Shown piece by piece: positions 58,601-64,000 of a DNA stretch of 64,000 nucleotides (position 1 is its first letter; each line of letters begins with the position of its first letter). A model generated the notes under the pieces. That model was not told where the DNA came from. It made no database searches and was given only the letters and a program-made list of their open reading frames with translations. This stretch comes from Echinarachnius parma (taxonomy: Eukaryota > Echinodermata > Echinoidea > Clypeasteroida > Echinarachniidae): positions 62,001 to 126,000 of the forward strand of contig JBAMJV010008959.1 in assembly GCA_037951105.1 (NCBI GenBank). The letters are read 5' to 3'. The translations under genes and the position numbers were made by a program.

Positions 58601-61600
58601 GACACTCACTCACACTCTATTTCTTTCAGACTTTCACTACATGGTTTTCATTCATATTATCATCATTCTTTACGGGTTAGATAATTTTGTTTTTAAAAAT
58701 CGACTGTGTATAATATACAAATATTTGTATCAGGATGAATATCAGATCTAATGAAAATCTGCTGGTCAGTAAAACTGTGCGCAGTCGAGGATCCATCTAG
58801 GTTTACTATGCTGGTTTAAATTCAAACTACCGTGTGACTAGTTTTGTATTTATACAACAGCAACGCATCGACATTCATAGTACCTCCATCGCTGCAAGGC
58901 GAAATTTGAAATTCTGCCCCACCGATGTCGGTGAGTATCGTCTGTTGGTTGGTGGCATCCAGGGAAGACCGCACCACTTCCTGCTGTTGCCGTTTCGTCC
59001 AATAAAGGAAGCTTTAACAAATGTAAAGGAGAAACAAAAATACATGTTCAATAATAAATAAAAAAACTCTTTGCGACGATGGGCTCAGGGCCCCGTTGCA
59101 GAAAGAGATACAATCGATTGTAAGTTGCAATTAATCGTAAGTCAGATCACGTGTTCTAGATGCGCAAATCTGATTGGTTGAAACGCGTAAATTTTCTGAC
59201 TTACGATCAATCGTAACTTACAATCGATTGTATCTCTTTCTGCAATGGGGCCCTGATCTGAAGAGTTTCAAAACGCCCCTCTCCATTAAAGGGACAGGTC
59301 CTCTTTTACAAAACGTCTGAACAGTTTCCAGTTGACGGATGGAGATGTAACACACACACATAAAATCAGATCGAATAGCCCTGTAAGATTTGGATTCTAC
59401 GAATGAAAAACGAATTCGTCCCTCCATCAAACTATATATCGGTCAATAAAAGAGTTTATAGGCTCTATATGGGAGCCAGTTCGTCCCGCTCGCTGACCCC
59501 GTGCTCTCTCACAGCTAGCTTGCTCGCGATCGCATAGAGAATCTCCAAGCCATATAGAGCCTTGACTAAAGGCTAAATCCACCCCAGTACCTCCCTTGAC
59601 GTTTCGCGTGATAATTCCGCAACGCGCGCAGGTATTTTCTGCGGGACTACATGAGTTTTGTTTATTGAAGTCTTGGCAAAGACTGTAGAATTACAAGACA
59701 GATCACTGGCGGTCGCACAGCGATGTCTCTTCAAACAGAATGAAGATTCAAATCGAGCTTAAGCCAGACTTTAGTAACCATAGGGAATTTATTGTATCAC
59801 TGTATTTGTGTCATTTTTATTAATAAAAAAAAACATTTTAAAATTATAGTCGATAGCTTTTTTTGGAACAGATGTCCCCTTCTTTCGTAAGAATTTAAAA
59901 GAAAATATACTCGGCAAATTCAGGCTAGCATGAAGATTGAACAACAGCTTAGTGTCGACTTTAGTAACCTGTAGGGCTATGTCTTCATGTAGAATTAATA
60001 TTATCCTCATGATAAAAAAAATATTTAAAAATTATAGTCGATAGCGATTTTACAATTGAAATCAAACCTGTGAGAAACATATTTTTTAAATTTAAAGATT
60101 TTTACCGTGTAGAGAAAAATGGCAATGGCTACCCGCGTATTATAATGTTAATGCGCGCTCAGTCCGCGCACTGTCTTTATTTAATTCTTTATATAATTGT
60201 ACGCGTACAATTATATAAAGAATTAAATAAACGGGTTGGTTTGTTTATTCATACTTCTATGACGCGTACCCAAGTGCGCAAAACAAATTTCACGCGCGAT
60301 ATGCAAATTTGGGGTCGTCAAACTTTATCACGTCTTCTTGAAGTTATTTTTAGTCAGGCGAAGTATACTACTTCTATGATTAAAATACGCGAGTAGCCAT
60401 TGCCATTTTTTTCTCTACTGACACGGTAAGATCTTTAAATTTCAAAAATATATTTCTCACAGCTACAATTATAAACGTAAAAACGCTATCGACTATAATT
60501 TTTAAATATTTTTAACTAAACAAAGACAAAATTAAATAAGTAAAACAATGTGTCCCCCAGGTGTACTCAACTTGGAGATAAGCTGATGTTCAATCGTCAT
60601 ACTAGCCTGAATTTGCCGAGTTTAAGTAAGTACGTTCTGATCCTTACTTTTGTTTAAATTAATACTAACAAAGGGAAAATTTGTTCCAAAAAAGCTATCG
60701 ACTATAATTTTTAAATGTTTTTACACCAATTAAAATGAACAAGATTCAGTACTGTACCCAAACCTCTGGGTGTACTCCAAGGGCGTCGATTTCTTCTCGC
60801 CATTGGGGGGGATGATTCGTCATTTTGACCATCTCTGGCGAGGGAGCGAAGCGACAACCCATGCAGCAGCGTGCCCGGGTTTTTATGGCTGAGGGTGGGG
60901 GGGGGGGGGGGGGGGGGCAAAGCTTTTAAAATTCAGCTGTTTTGAAATTGGAAGAATATTAAGTGCACATTGCAAGCATCATGTTATGAGCTGGGCTTTG
61001 TCCAATATGAACTTTAGCCTGATAGATACATATATTGCAAGCATTCTAATGGAACCCTGAATAGCATCAGTCATGGGATACCCACATTGGGAAGCTTATT
61101 GGGGGTCCAGGGGGCGGAGCCCCCGGAAGCTTTGGGATTTGTAATATCCAGATATACAGATGTTGTCTATATGTAAATATAGAGTTAACTATTCTTTAGT
61201 TAATTGGCTTTTGAATTAGCTGTTTAGAGATTGGAATATTATTAAGTGCACATTGCAAGCATCCTGTTATGATGAGGGCACTGTCCAAGTATGGATGAAT
61301 TTTAGCCTGATAGATAAATACTGTCGATTGCAATCATCCTGATGGAACCCTGAATAGAATAAGTCAAGGCATTTGACTTTGGAAAGCTTATTGGGAGTCC
61401 AGGGGGCGAAGCCCCCGGAAGCTTTGGGATTTGTAACATCCAGAAATACAATTAACGATTGAATAGTTAGCTCAATTTTAGTGAGCGAAGCGCAAACGCA
61501 CAGTGGGCCAGGATCGCCTGAAAGTTTGCCAAGAGAGAAGACTTGAATAAAACTATTTAATGAGTACATGGCTGGTACTGGGTCAAATAACATTAATGGG

Positions 61601-62648
61601 GGTTCCAGGGGCGCAGCCCCGGAAGATTTTGGATTTGGGCAGTTTAGCATTATCAAAAAGCGGTTTAAAGAAGACTAGTTTACAAATGATGCGCAGGTAT
61701 GAGTGGGTCGGTAGGAATTGTTTGCACAAGGTAACTATGGAACTGTTAAGCCCACGAAGCGAAGCCGAGTGGGTTTTAGTGGGTATTAGTCGAAGTGATA
61801 TTAGACGAATCGAATATTAGACATTCTGGTGATTAGACGAAATGGCATTAGACTAAGTGGGTTTGGACCAAGTGGATATTAGACAATAAGGGGTATAGCC
61901 CAAATGGTTATTAGACGAACCGGCTAATGGATCAAGTGGTTGTAGACGAAATGGGTTTAGACCATGTAGGATAAGACGAAGTGGATATTAGACGAAGTGG
62001 GTTTAGACCAAGTGGGGGATTACCGAAGTTTGTACACACTATTCAAGTACTTTTTACACAACATGGCTGCAGAACCGGGATTTGTTTTGCTTACGGATGC
62101 CGATTTGGACGATTTTAATCGACAGTGCGGATTCTTTTAACACGAAAGAAGCAAATAAAGTGTCATATAAAACAAATAATGAATGTTATTTTCCATTCGT
62201 GCAATGGTACGAATATTTTCATTCGGTGAAAGATGGAATGTTCCATTCAACTCGGCTTCGCCTCGTTGAATGTAACATTACATATTTCACCTCGTGCACA
62301 TATATTCGTACCATTGCACTCATAAACATTCATTATTTGTATACTAACCTTGTAGGGGGTAGCTTCAATGGTTAGAAAAAAAAATTCCTGATATTATAGT
62401 AAAAGTGTGCAAAAACGTCAAATAATACCCCACTAGGCCCATTAACTTCGGCTCTCTACTGACTTCCCGGTCCACACTTACTTGTTAACCGGGGTCCACG
62501 GTGAGAGATATGACCTGCGTAAATGTACTGTATCGGTAAAGTTCTTCCACTGATGAACCGTCCAAGTTGGCGCGGTTGAGACTGAGAGAGTTGTAATTGG
62601 ACCAATACATCTTCCGATTGATGGTATCCAGAGAGATGGATTTAGGAT
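40118..62648 (-). CDS. YWTD (LDLR class B) - EGF-like - hemopexin protein, 3' nine exons
   Basis: Partial gene; its 5' end is beyond the window. Exons: 62482-62648, 58884-59011, 57399-57561, 55484-55614, 52563-52697, 50941-51015, 42933-43072, 40759-40906, 40118-40356. About 441 codons are visible. Order: LDL-receptor class B/YWTD propeller repeats (MYWSNYN, LYWTKRQ, VYVDDIS, VYWTN), a five-cysteine EGF-like segment, then four hemopexin repeats. The first hemopexin repeat has a Cys (GPCDTQIKIATR) and the last has one near the C-terminus (MLLEC), the usual pair for the domain-closing disulfide. No transmembrane segment follows, so the C-terminus looks extracellular or secreted. All junctions are in phase except the first visible one, which needs a 1-base correction near 62,487. 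Function unknown; hemopexin domains bind matrix proteins, haem or metals, and YWTD propellers bind secreted ligands. Could be read as two genes, but phases across the EGF/hemopexin junction match. Confidence 0.85.
40587..40618. repeat. G-run
   Basis: About 32 nearly uninterrupted G in the hemopexin gene intron between exons h and i. Confidence 0.95.
40759..40906 (-). CDS. YWTD-hemopexin gene, exon h (hemopexin repeat 2-3)
   Basis: GDQYWKVKNQQIFAGYPRSI, then LPGVPNDVDQLDAIFLYSGD and NQIYFTS: classic GDQYW / GYPR / VDAIF hemopexin signature. Acceptor TTTACAG, donor CAG|GTAAGT. Confidence 0.95.
40980..41366. repeat. Foldback, ~150-bp arms
   Basis: TTTTTGTATCACACCTGACGA ... CGTCAGGTGATACAAAAA, then ACGAAACGTCGTGATCTTT / AAAGATCACGACGTTTCGT and TTGTTGACCA / TGGTCAACAA. 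Confidence 0.88.
41384..42437 (+). pseudogene. DIRS-type retrotransposon remnant (RNase H to recombinase)
   Basis: Pieces in different frames: SVTLSTDASLHGCGAHLDSR then WSTAHSLRYINLLEFEGV (RNase H); VVAYINRQGGTRSRS and AVHIPGDQN (41,759-41,925); CQMFGTPNIDLFASAVNNRL then PVYCSRTRDPVAWAVDAFS (to ~42,120); and SQCHRRSTQRTYDSRLGGYF, the N-terminal part of a tyrosine recombinase (~42,320). At least two frameshifts; no complete recombinase. Sits in the intron between hemopexin exons h and g, right after a foldback. Confidence 0.85.
42430..42626. repeat. TTAA-family B fragment
   Basis: Resembles the right part of the 1,879-2,238 copy (AACCGCCTGAGTAC... ACTATGTTGCTAATCTCT); it replaces the 3' end of the DIRS remnant. 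Confidence 0.55.
42789..42817. repeat. G-run
   Basis: GGAGGGGG then a long G homopolymer. Confidence 0.95.
42933..43072 (-). CDS. YWTD-hemopexin gene, exon g (hemopexin repeat 1-2)
   Basis: THVFARKRGRVLDGYPRTYG, then FPGLPDNLDSAFFYPPNGKT and FFFK: the GYPR...FPGLP.NLDSAF signature of hemopexin repeats. Donor AAA|GTAAGT, phase 0. The preceding intron is ~7.9 kb and carries the nested transposon stack. Confidence 0.93.
43139..43262. repeat. AAT microsatellite
   Basis: Degenerate (AAT)n/(ATA)n. Confidence 0.9.
43747..43958 (-). pseudogene. LINE ORF2 C-terminus, separated by an insertion
   Basis: NNRAINCLLFVSKQIIFRSK, then VPVFSQFKSASIS-type and HGKYFDKNWFSL: typical Tx1/L1 C-terminal helices after the zf-RVT motif. 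When the TTAA-flanked insert is removed the frame agrees with the upstream ORF apart from a TGATGA pair at the join. Confidence 0.82.
43963..45728. mobile_element. TTAA-flanked DNA element inserted in the LINE
   Basis: Starts CCCTAAT and ends ATTAGGG, with TTAA duplicated at 43,959-43,962 and 45,729-45,732: piggyBac-like hallmarks. Inner, longer inverted repeat ATAAGCCAGTTCGTAGTTA (44,770) / TAATTACGAACTGGCTTAT (45,707-45,725). Composite: the left 780 bp is a further unit (next entry). No transposase. Confidence 0.85.
43970..44742. repeat. Poly-G inverted-repeat unit inside the TTAA element
   Basis: CCCATTAGGGGG...GGCCTTTTAGGCCCCCC at the left and GGGGG...GGCCAAAAAGGCCCCCC...CCTAATGG at the right; each end is itself a small G/C hairpin. 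AT-rich core. Confidence 0.78.
45739..47352 (-). pseudogene. LINE reverse transcriptase, palm to C-terminal zinc motif (537 codons)
   Basis: Longest ORF in the window. RGCRQGDPLSPYIFLLCAEI (motif B), IQYADDTLI (catalytic YADD, residues ~59-62), LSLNRHKTKVMWIG, LKYLGIDFSG-like block, long thumb/connection region, then CSFCNAHTETITHLFCDC near residue 490, the zf-RVT motif of plant/animal L1-type LINEs. It stops where the DNA element at 45,728 begins; the last ~70 residues continue at 43,747-43,958. Confidence 0.95.
47397..48000 (-). pseudogene. LINE reverse transcriptase, N-terminal part
   Basis: NNKSPGMDGFTDEF, GVITLIPKGNKDRKLLSNWR, RISLLNVIYKI, SQKGFMSGRFIGENI and LLIIDFEKAFDSISHDFI: RT motifs 0-A (F-x-KAFDS). 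In-frame TAA at 47,817-47,819 and a frameshift near 47,420 break it from the rest. Confidence 0.93.
48368..48912. mobile_element. TTAA-bounded element with GTAGTGCCCA ends
   Basis: TTAAGCGTAGTGCCCATTTT ... ACAGTGGGCACTAGGCTTTAA; second pairing GCGATTTGCGCC / GGCGCAAATCGC. GC-rich core crowded with GATCGC/TCGC words. ORFs of up to 146 codons on both strands overlap each other and are not supported as genes. Confidence 0.82.
48913..50545. other. Intronic, no gene seen
   Basis: Includes CG-rich patches (GCGCATGCGCGATCGC at ~49,364; GTACGCGCACGGTC at ~49,955) separated by AT-rich DNA. ORFs of 60-82 codons have no recognisable features. Confidence 0.45.
50546..50889. repeat. Foldback, ~155-bp arms
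   Basis: GGGGTGTTTCACAGAGATCC ... GGATCTTTGTGAAACACCCC; the centre ATAATTAGAAAATATATATG / CATATATATTTTCTAATTAT is perfectly paired. ~95% arm identity by eye, so young. Ends 51 bp before hemopexin exon f. Confidence 0.93.
50941..51015 (-). CDS. YWTD-hemopexin gene, exon f (hemopexin repeat 1 start)
   Basis: GGAGPCDTQIKIATRTADGT then IYLGN. The Cys before a D-x-I-x-ATR strand is the typical beginning of a hemopexin domain. Acceptor AATCAG, donor GTAAGA, phase 1 at both ends. Confidence 0.88.
51113..51335. repeat. Foldback of the 'AAACCATGGTTT' family
   Basis: GGCCCGTATTCACAAAGGAG ... CTCCTTTGTGAATACGGGCC, with TGTAAACTGATGGAGAGAGA pairing to its complement. A related, older copy is at 18,312-18,640. 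Confidence 0.93.
51817..51925. repeat. C-run, A-run and T-run cluster
   Basis: Poly-C (51,819-51,834), A-run, GTAGGTAGGTAGG, T-run of more than 20. No gene. Confidence 0.9.
52196..52413. mobile_element. hAT MITE with G-runs, copy 2 (TSD ACTGTAAT)
   Basis: 218 bp; same TIR and interior as 39,670-39,867; exact 8-bp TSD ACTGTAAT at 52,188-52,195 and 52,414-52,421. Differs from copy 1 mainly in G/C-run length. Confidence 0.96.
52563..52697 (-). CDS. YWTD-hemopexin gene, exon e (EGF-like)
   Basis: TLTCTSDGITYDIDNGQC, then SQCSCSPGFTLDSDTTMCLE. Five Cys with a C-x-C-x12-C ending like an EGF module; the sixth usual Cys is missing or replaced. One exon = one module with phase-1 ends, typical of shuffled extracellular domains. 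Confidence 0.88.
52855..53243. repeat. TTAA-family A element, reverse, truncated
   Basis: AAAGGTGTAGTACAGTTTTG ... ATGCTCTTTCAAATTTGACA; the outer ~40 bp of the far end is absent. Confidence 0.8.
53561..53863. repeat. TTAA-family A element, truncated
   Basis: GTTAAATGGGTAGTTCAGTTT ... AGCAAACATCACATTCACTT; left part only. Confidence 0.75.
54590..55350. repeat. Tandem duplicate of a family A fragment, one copy interrupted
   Basis: Copy 1 ~54,598-54,830 and copy 2 ~54,865-55,370 share CTTGAGGTGTCTGGAGGGC, TGAAAACTGCCCTGTA, TTAGCCGTGTAT, GTACAAGCATAATTTAATTA and AAAATACTGnGGTTTGAAAT. Copy 2 holds the foldback at 54,937-55,202. Confidence 0.88.
54937..55202. mobile_element. CCATAGAAACCCATAGG foldback element
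   Basis: TIR CCCAGGTCGAAATTCCCATA / GGGAAATTTTTCGACTTGGG; interior built of repeated CCCATAGAAACCCATAGGAG in both directions, with a second internal CGACCTGGG end at ~55,090-55,098. The empty site is visible in copy 1 at ~54,662. Confidence 0.88.
55410..55432. repeat. C-run
   Basis: About 22 C, ~50 bp from the donor of exon d. Confidence 0.95.
55484..55614 (-). CDS. YWTD-hemopexin gene, exon d
   Basis: YAGIRVYDIANDGPASDVTT then LPEGPLLHIVHS: a degenerate propeller blade before the EGF-like unit. Acceptor GTGTTAG, donor GTATAA, phase 1. Confidence 0.85.
55872..56738. repeat. TTAA-family A element with internal duplication
   Basis: TTAAAGGGATAGGCCTAGGT ... AATCAACTATCCCTTTAA. A ~300-bp inner segment (CATTCAAAAAGAGCC ... 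ATGGTTATGTTTATGGAT) occurs twice, at 56,026-56,285 and 56,347-56,588. Confidence 0.82.
57228..57390. mobile_element. G-run plus CCCGTAGCCAGG hairpin element
   Basis: G-run at 57,231-57,249; then GCCCGTAGCCAGGATTTTTC ... CCCTGGCTACGGGC (57,286-57,382) pairs over ~17 bp, with GGGGGTGCGT/ACGCATCCCC inside. hAT-like ends but no clear TSD. Lies immediately 3' of exon c on the minus strand. Confidence 0.65.
57399..57561 (-). CDS. YWTD-hemopexin gene, exon c
   Basis: GVVFTYTNFGRSGATAPDTA, then WDRVYVDDISMMSGYS and KAPFVYWTN: two propeller strands with YVDD and YWTN motifs. Acceptor TCACAG, donor GTATGA inside the codon after YWTN; in phase on both sides. Confidence 0.87.
57702..58245. mobile_element. 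TIR element, ATGTCACGCATCGCTG ends
   Basis: ATGTCACGCATCGCTGAATT ... AATTCAGCGATGCGTGACAT, with GGTGCAAAACCCAC / GTGGGGTTTGGACT pairing further in. Imperfect arms ~60 bp. No coding capacity seen. Confidence 0.82.
58884..59011 (-). CDS. YWTD-hemopexin gene, exon b
   Basis: FLYWTKRQQQEVVRSSLDAT then NQQTILTDIGGAEFQISP: class B repeat. Acceptor GTTAAAG; weak donor GTACTA; phase 1 at the end fits exon c. Confidence 0.85.
59086..59254. repeat. Foldback, ~70-bp arms
   Basis: CAGGGCCCCGTTGCAGAAAG ... CTTTCTGCAATGGGGCCCTG, with ATACAATCGATTGTAAGTTG pairing to its complement. Ends 75 bp upstream of exon b. Confidence 0.92.
59830..60725. repeat. Large imperfect inverted repeat with inner foldback
   Basis: Outer pairs: AAAATTATAGTCGATAGC / GCTATCGACTATAATTTTT (twice on each side) and GCAAATTCAGGCTAG / CTAGCCTGAATTTGC. 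Inner foldback 60,069-60,462 begins TGTGAGAAACATATTTTTTA and has a perfectly paired centre TTAATTCTTTATATAATTGT around GTACGCGTAC (60,200). An ORF of 108 codons across the arm is not supported. Confidence 0.85.
60894..60918. repeat. G-run
   Basis: GGGTGGGGG followed by more than 17 G. Confidence 0.95.
60920..61660. repeat. Tandem ~290-bp repeat with GGGGGCGGAGCCCCC
   Basis: Units share ATTGGAATATTATTAAGTGC-type, GCAAGCATCxTGTTATGA, AGCTTATTGGGGGTCCAGGG, GGCGGAGCCCCCGGAAGCTT and TGTAATATCCAGA blocks (60,950; 61,230; partial at 61,590). Confidence 0.85.
61740..62030. repeat. Degenerate TTAGACGAAGTGG minisatellite
   Basis: About 14 variants of ATTAGACGAAGTGG / TTTAGACCAAGTGG at irregular 15-25-bp spacing. 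Confidence 0.9.
62166..62341. repeat. Foldback, ~70-bp arms
   Basis: AAACAAATAATGAATGTTAT ... AACATTCATTATTTGTAT; GTGCAATGGTACGAATAT pairs with its complement; loop centre TCGGCTTCGCCTCG. Confidence 0.9.
62482..62648 (-). CDS. YWTD-hemopexin gene, exon a (first visible)
   Basis: DPKSISLDTINRKMYWSNYN, then LNRANLDGSSVEEL and VISLTVDPG: one class B repeat. Good acceptor (CTCTTAAG after a T-rich tract) and strong donor CAA|GTAAGTG. The reading frame hits TAA at the GGTTAAC just before the donor; one T fewer would give VDPGNN and the phase needed by the next exon. Confidence 0.82.
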
Positions 62649-62717
62649 CTTAAGAGCAACAAAGAAGTAAGAAGATGCAATAATGAAATTATTTATTTTA
62701 TCCAAGAATGTATTATT

Positions 62718-63255
62718 AGAGTAACTTTGTTGACATGTGCAAAAAGTGATGAATGATTGATACAATGTATTTTATTTTTTTATTTGTTATGTCCACCATA
62801 GGCGTACCCAGGGGAAAGGGGTTAGAGCTTCAACCCCCCCCCCCCCCCCCCCCACCCCTCCCCCCTTTGACCCCAAAATTACTGCTATGGGGGGTTTCGA
62901 ACCCCCCTCACCCCCCCCCCCTTTTTCAAATTGTAACTGGTCTCAAGACCACATTTTAGCGGTCTTGACTCGTGACCGTCATCATCGATGGTCTCGGCCT
63001 CGAAAAGTGCGTAGAACCCTGTTCTCGGGCACGAAAATGTCGAACATGTCGGTCTCGGCTTAGAAAATTTTCTACGACTACACACCCCCCCCCCCCCCCC
63101 CCCCCCCCCCTCGTTGACAGGATTCTCAACCAATGGTCTTTGTCTCGGCCTCAAAAATCTTGATCCGGAGCTGGGTCTCGGTCTCAAAAATGTCGAAAAC
63201 TTTCGGTCTCGGTTTCAAACATTTTCTACAACTACCCCCCCCCCCCCCCCCCTCC

Positions 63256-63293
<38 letters not shown>

Positions 63294-63755
63294 GTCTTGG
63301 TCTCGACCTGGGAAATTATGGACCGGACCTGGTCTCGGTTTCGAAAATGTTGAAGGTACTTGGTTCTCGGCTCTCGAAAATTGTCTACGACTACCCCCCC
63401 CCCCCCCCCTCTGCTGACAGAAATTTTCTGACGAAATAACCCCCCCACCCCCACCCTTGAACAAATCCTGGGTACGCCACTGATGTCCACTGTATATTGT
63501 CTGAAAATGTCACGTTATGGCCGAGTAATGAGCAGAATACACAGTGATATTCACTAAATCATTTTACTAACTTTGTACACGGTTACGACTATCCAGTGGA
63601 TAATTTAACATATGAATAATTCAATCGTAAATATCTTTTTAACGAAAGGAACATTAAAAAAACCACCCATGCTGCTATTGATAATACAAATACAACAATG
63701 ACTGAGGGAACCGCTATAATTACAAATGGATTTAGGGGATTTGGACAATTTTCAA
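62718..63755. repeat. TTAA-family B element split by a hAT element
   Basis: AGAGTAACTTTGTTGACATG ... up to ATTTGTTATGTCCAC, then resumes after the insertion with ATGTCCACTGTATATTG ... GGGGATTTGGACAATTTTCA. Matches the 1,879-2,238 copy in order. Confidence 0.85.
62797..63482. mobile_element. hAT element with poly-C and GGTCTCG repeats (TSD ATGTCCAC)
   Basis: 686 bp; ends CATAGGCGTACCCAGG / CCTGGGTACGCCACTG; exact 8-bp TSD ATGTCCAC at 62,789-62,796 and 63,483-63,490. Interior: four long C-runs separated by CGGTCTCGGCCTCGAAAA-type units. Same family as 2,536-2,909. Confidence 0.93.
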
Positions 63756-63828
63756 GATGGGTTCTATAATTCAGCAAAGGTTGCAACCTCGGCAACCTTG
63801 CGCATTTTTTTGTTTTTGGAAAGGGATA

Positions 63829-64000
63829 GTTGAATTTGGGTTAACCTTTATTTCAGTAACCAAAACCTGCACAATTGCAGTACAAACTAATAATTATAAA
63901 CTCCACCATGCTTGAAAGGTACACACAATTACATGTACAAACGAATAAGTAAAAACCCTGTTATCATTCGAAAAGAGCTGTTACAACTCAAAAGAGCGCT
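63829..64000. repeat. TTAA-family A element, cut by window end
   Basis: AAAGGGATAGTTGAATTTGG ... AAAAGAGCTGTTACAACTCA; reverse orientation copy. Confidence 0.75.

Noticed and set aside
60070..60396. 108-codon ORF
   Set aside because: Coincides with foldback arms; no recognisable motif.
62478..62765. 95-codon ORF overlapping the YWTD exon
   Set aside because: Wrong frame; the conserved YWTD reading is in another frame of the same strand and ends at splice sites.
62753..63464. Proline- and glycine-rich ORFs
   Set aside because: Produced by C- and G-runs in the hAT-like element.

Overview
This is metazoan nuclear DNA: AT-rich, intron-rich and heavily interspersed with repeats, with no prokaryotic operons, rRNA genes or CRISPR arrays. 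Two spliced protein-coding genes can be reconstructed, both on the minus strand. Many TTAA-bounded elements, hAT miniature elements with poly-G/C tracts, a DIRS remnant and an L1/Tx1-like LINE, together with the protein similarity, suggest a marine invertebrate deuterostome. An echinoderm such as a sea urchin is my best guess, but this is inference and the species is not identified.

Layout. 1-10,062: repeats downstream of the first gene, including a SINE, TTAA elements, a 1.2-kb near-palindrome, a minisatellite split by a transposon, and a ~130-bp tandem array. 10,063-28,925: a complete IFT52 gene (intraflagellar transport complex B) in 13 coding exons, 437 codons, with every junction in phase. 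Its introns hold many mobile elements; intron 2 is mostly transposon. At least four of its exons have decayed partial copies next to them. 28,926-40,117: intergenic, with TTAA elements, a GC/CpG-rich patch at 31.4-31.85 kb, a large CA-repeat tract and several hairpins. 40,118 to at least 62,648: the 3' part (9 exons) of a second gene. It encodes LDL-receptor class B (YWTD) beta-propeller repeats, then a cysteine-rich EGF-like segment, then a complete four-repeat hemopexin domain ending at the stop codon. The 5' end lies outside the window. Its largest intron (43,073-50,940) contains a nested stack: a TTAA-type repeat interrupted by an L1/Tx1-like LINE, which is interrupted by a TTAA-flanked DNA element with poly-G inverted repeats inside it. 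62.7-64 kb: upstream intron with a hAT-type element inserted in a TTAA repeat.

The genes are not functionally coupled as far as I can see: IFT52 is ciliary, while the second product looks like a secreted or extracellular adhesion/ligand-binding protein. The points most worth follow-up are the YWTD-EGF-hemopexin architecture, the exon 'ghosts' around IFT52, and transposon insertions whose target-site duplications or empty sites can be read directly from this sequence.
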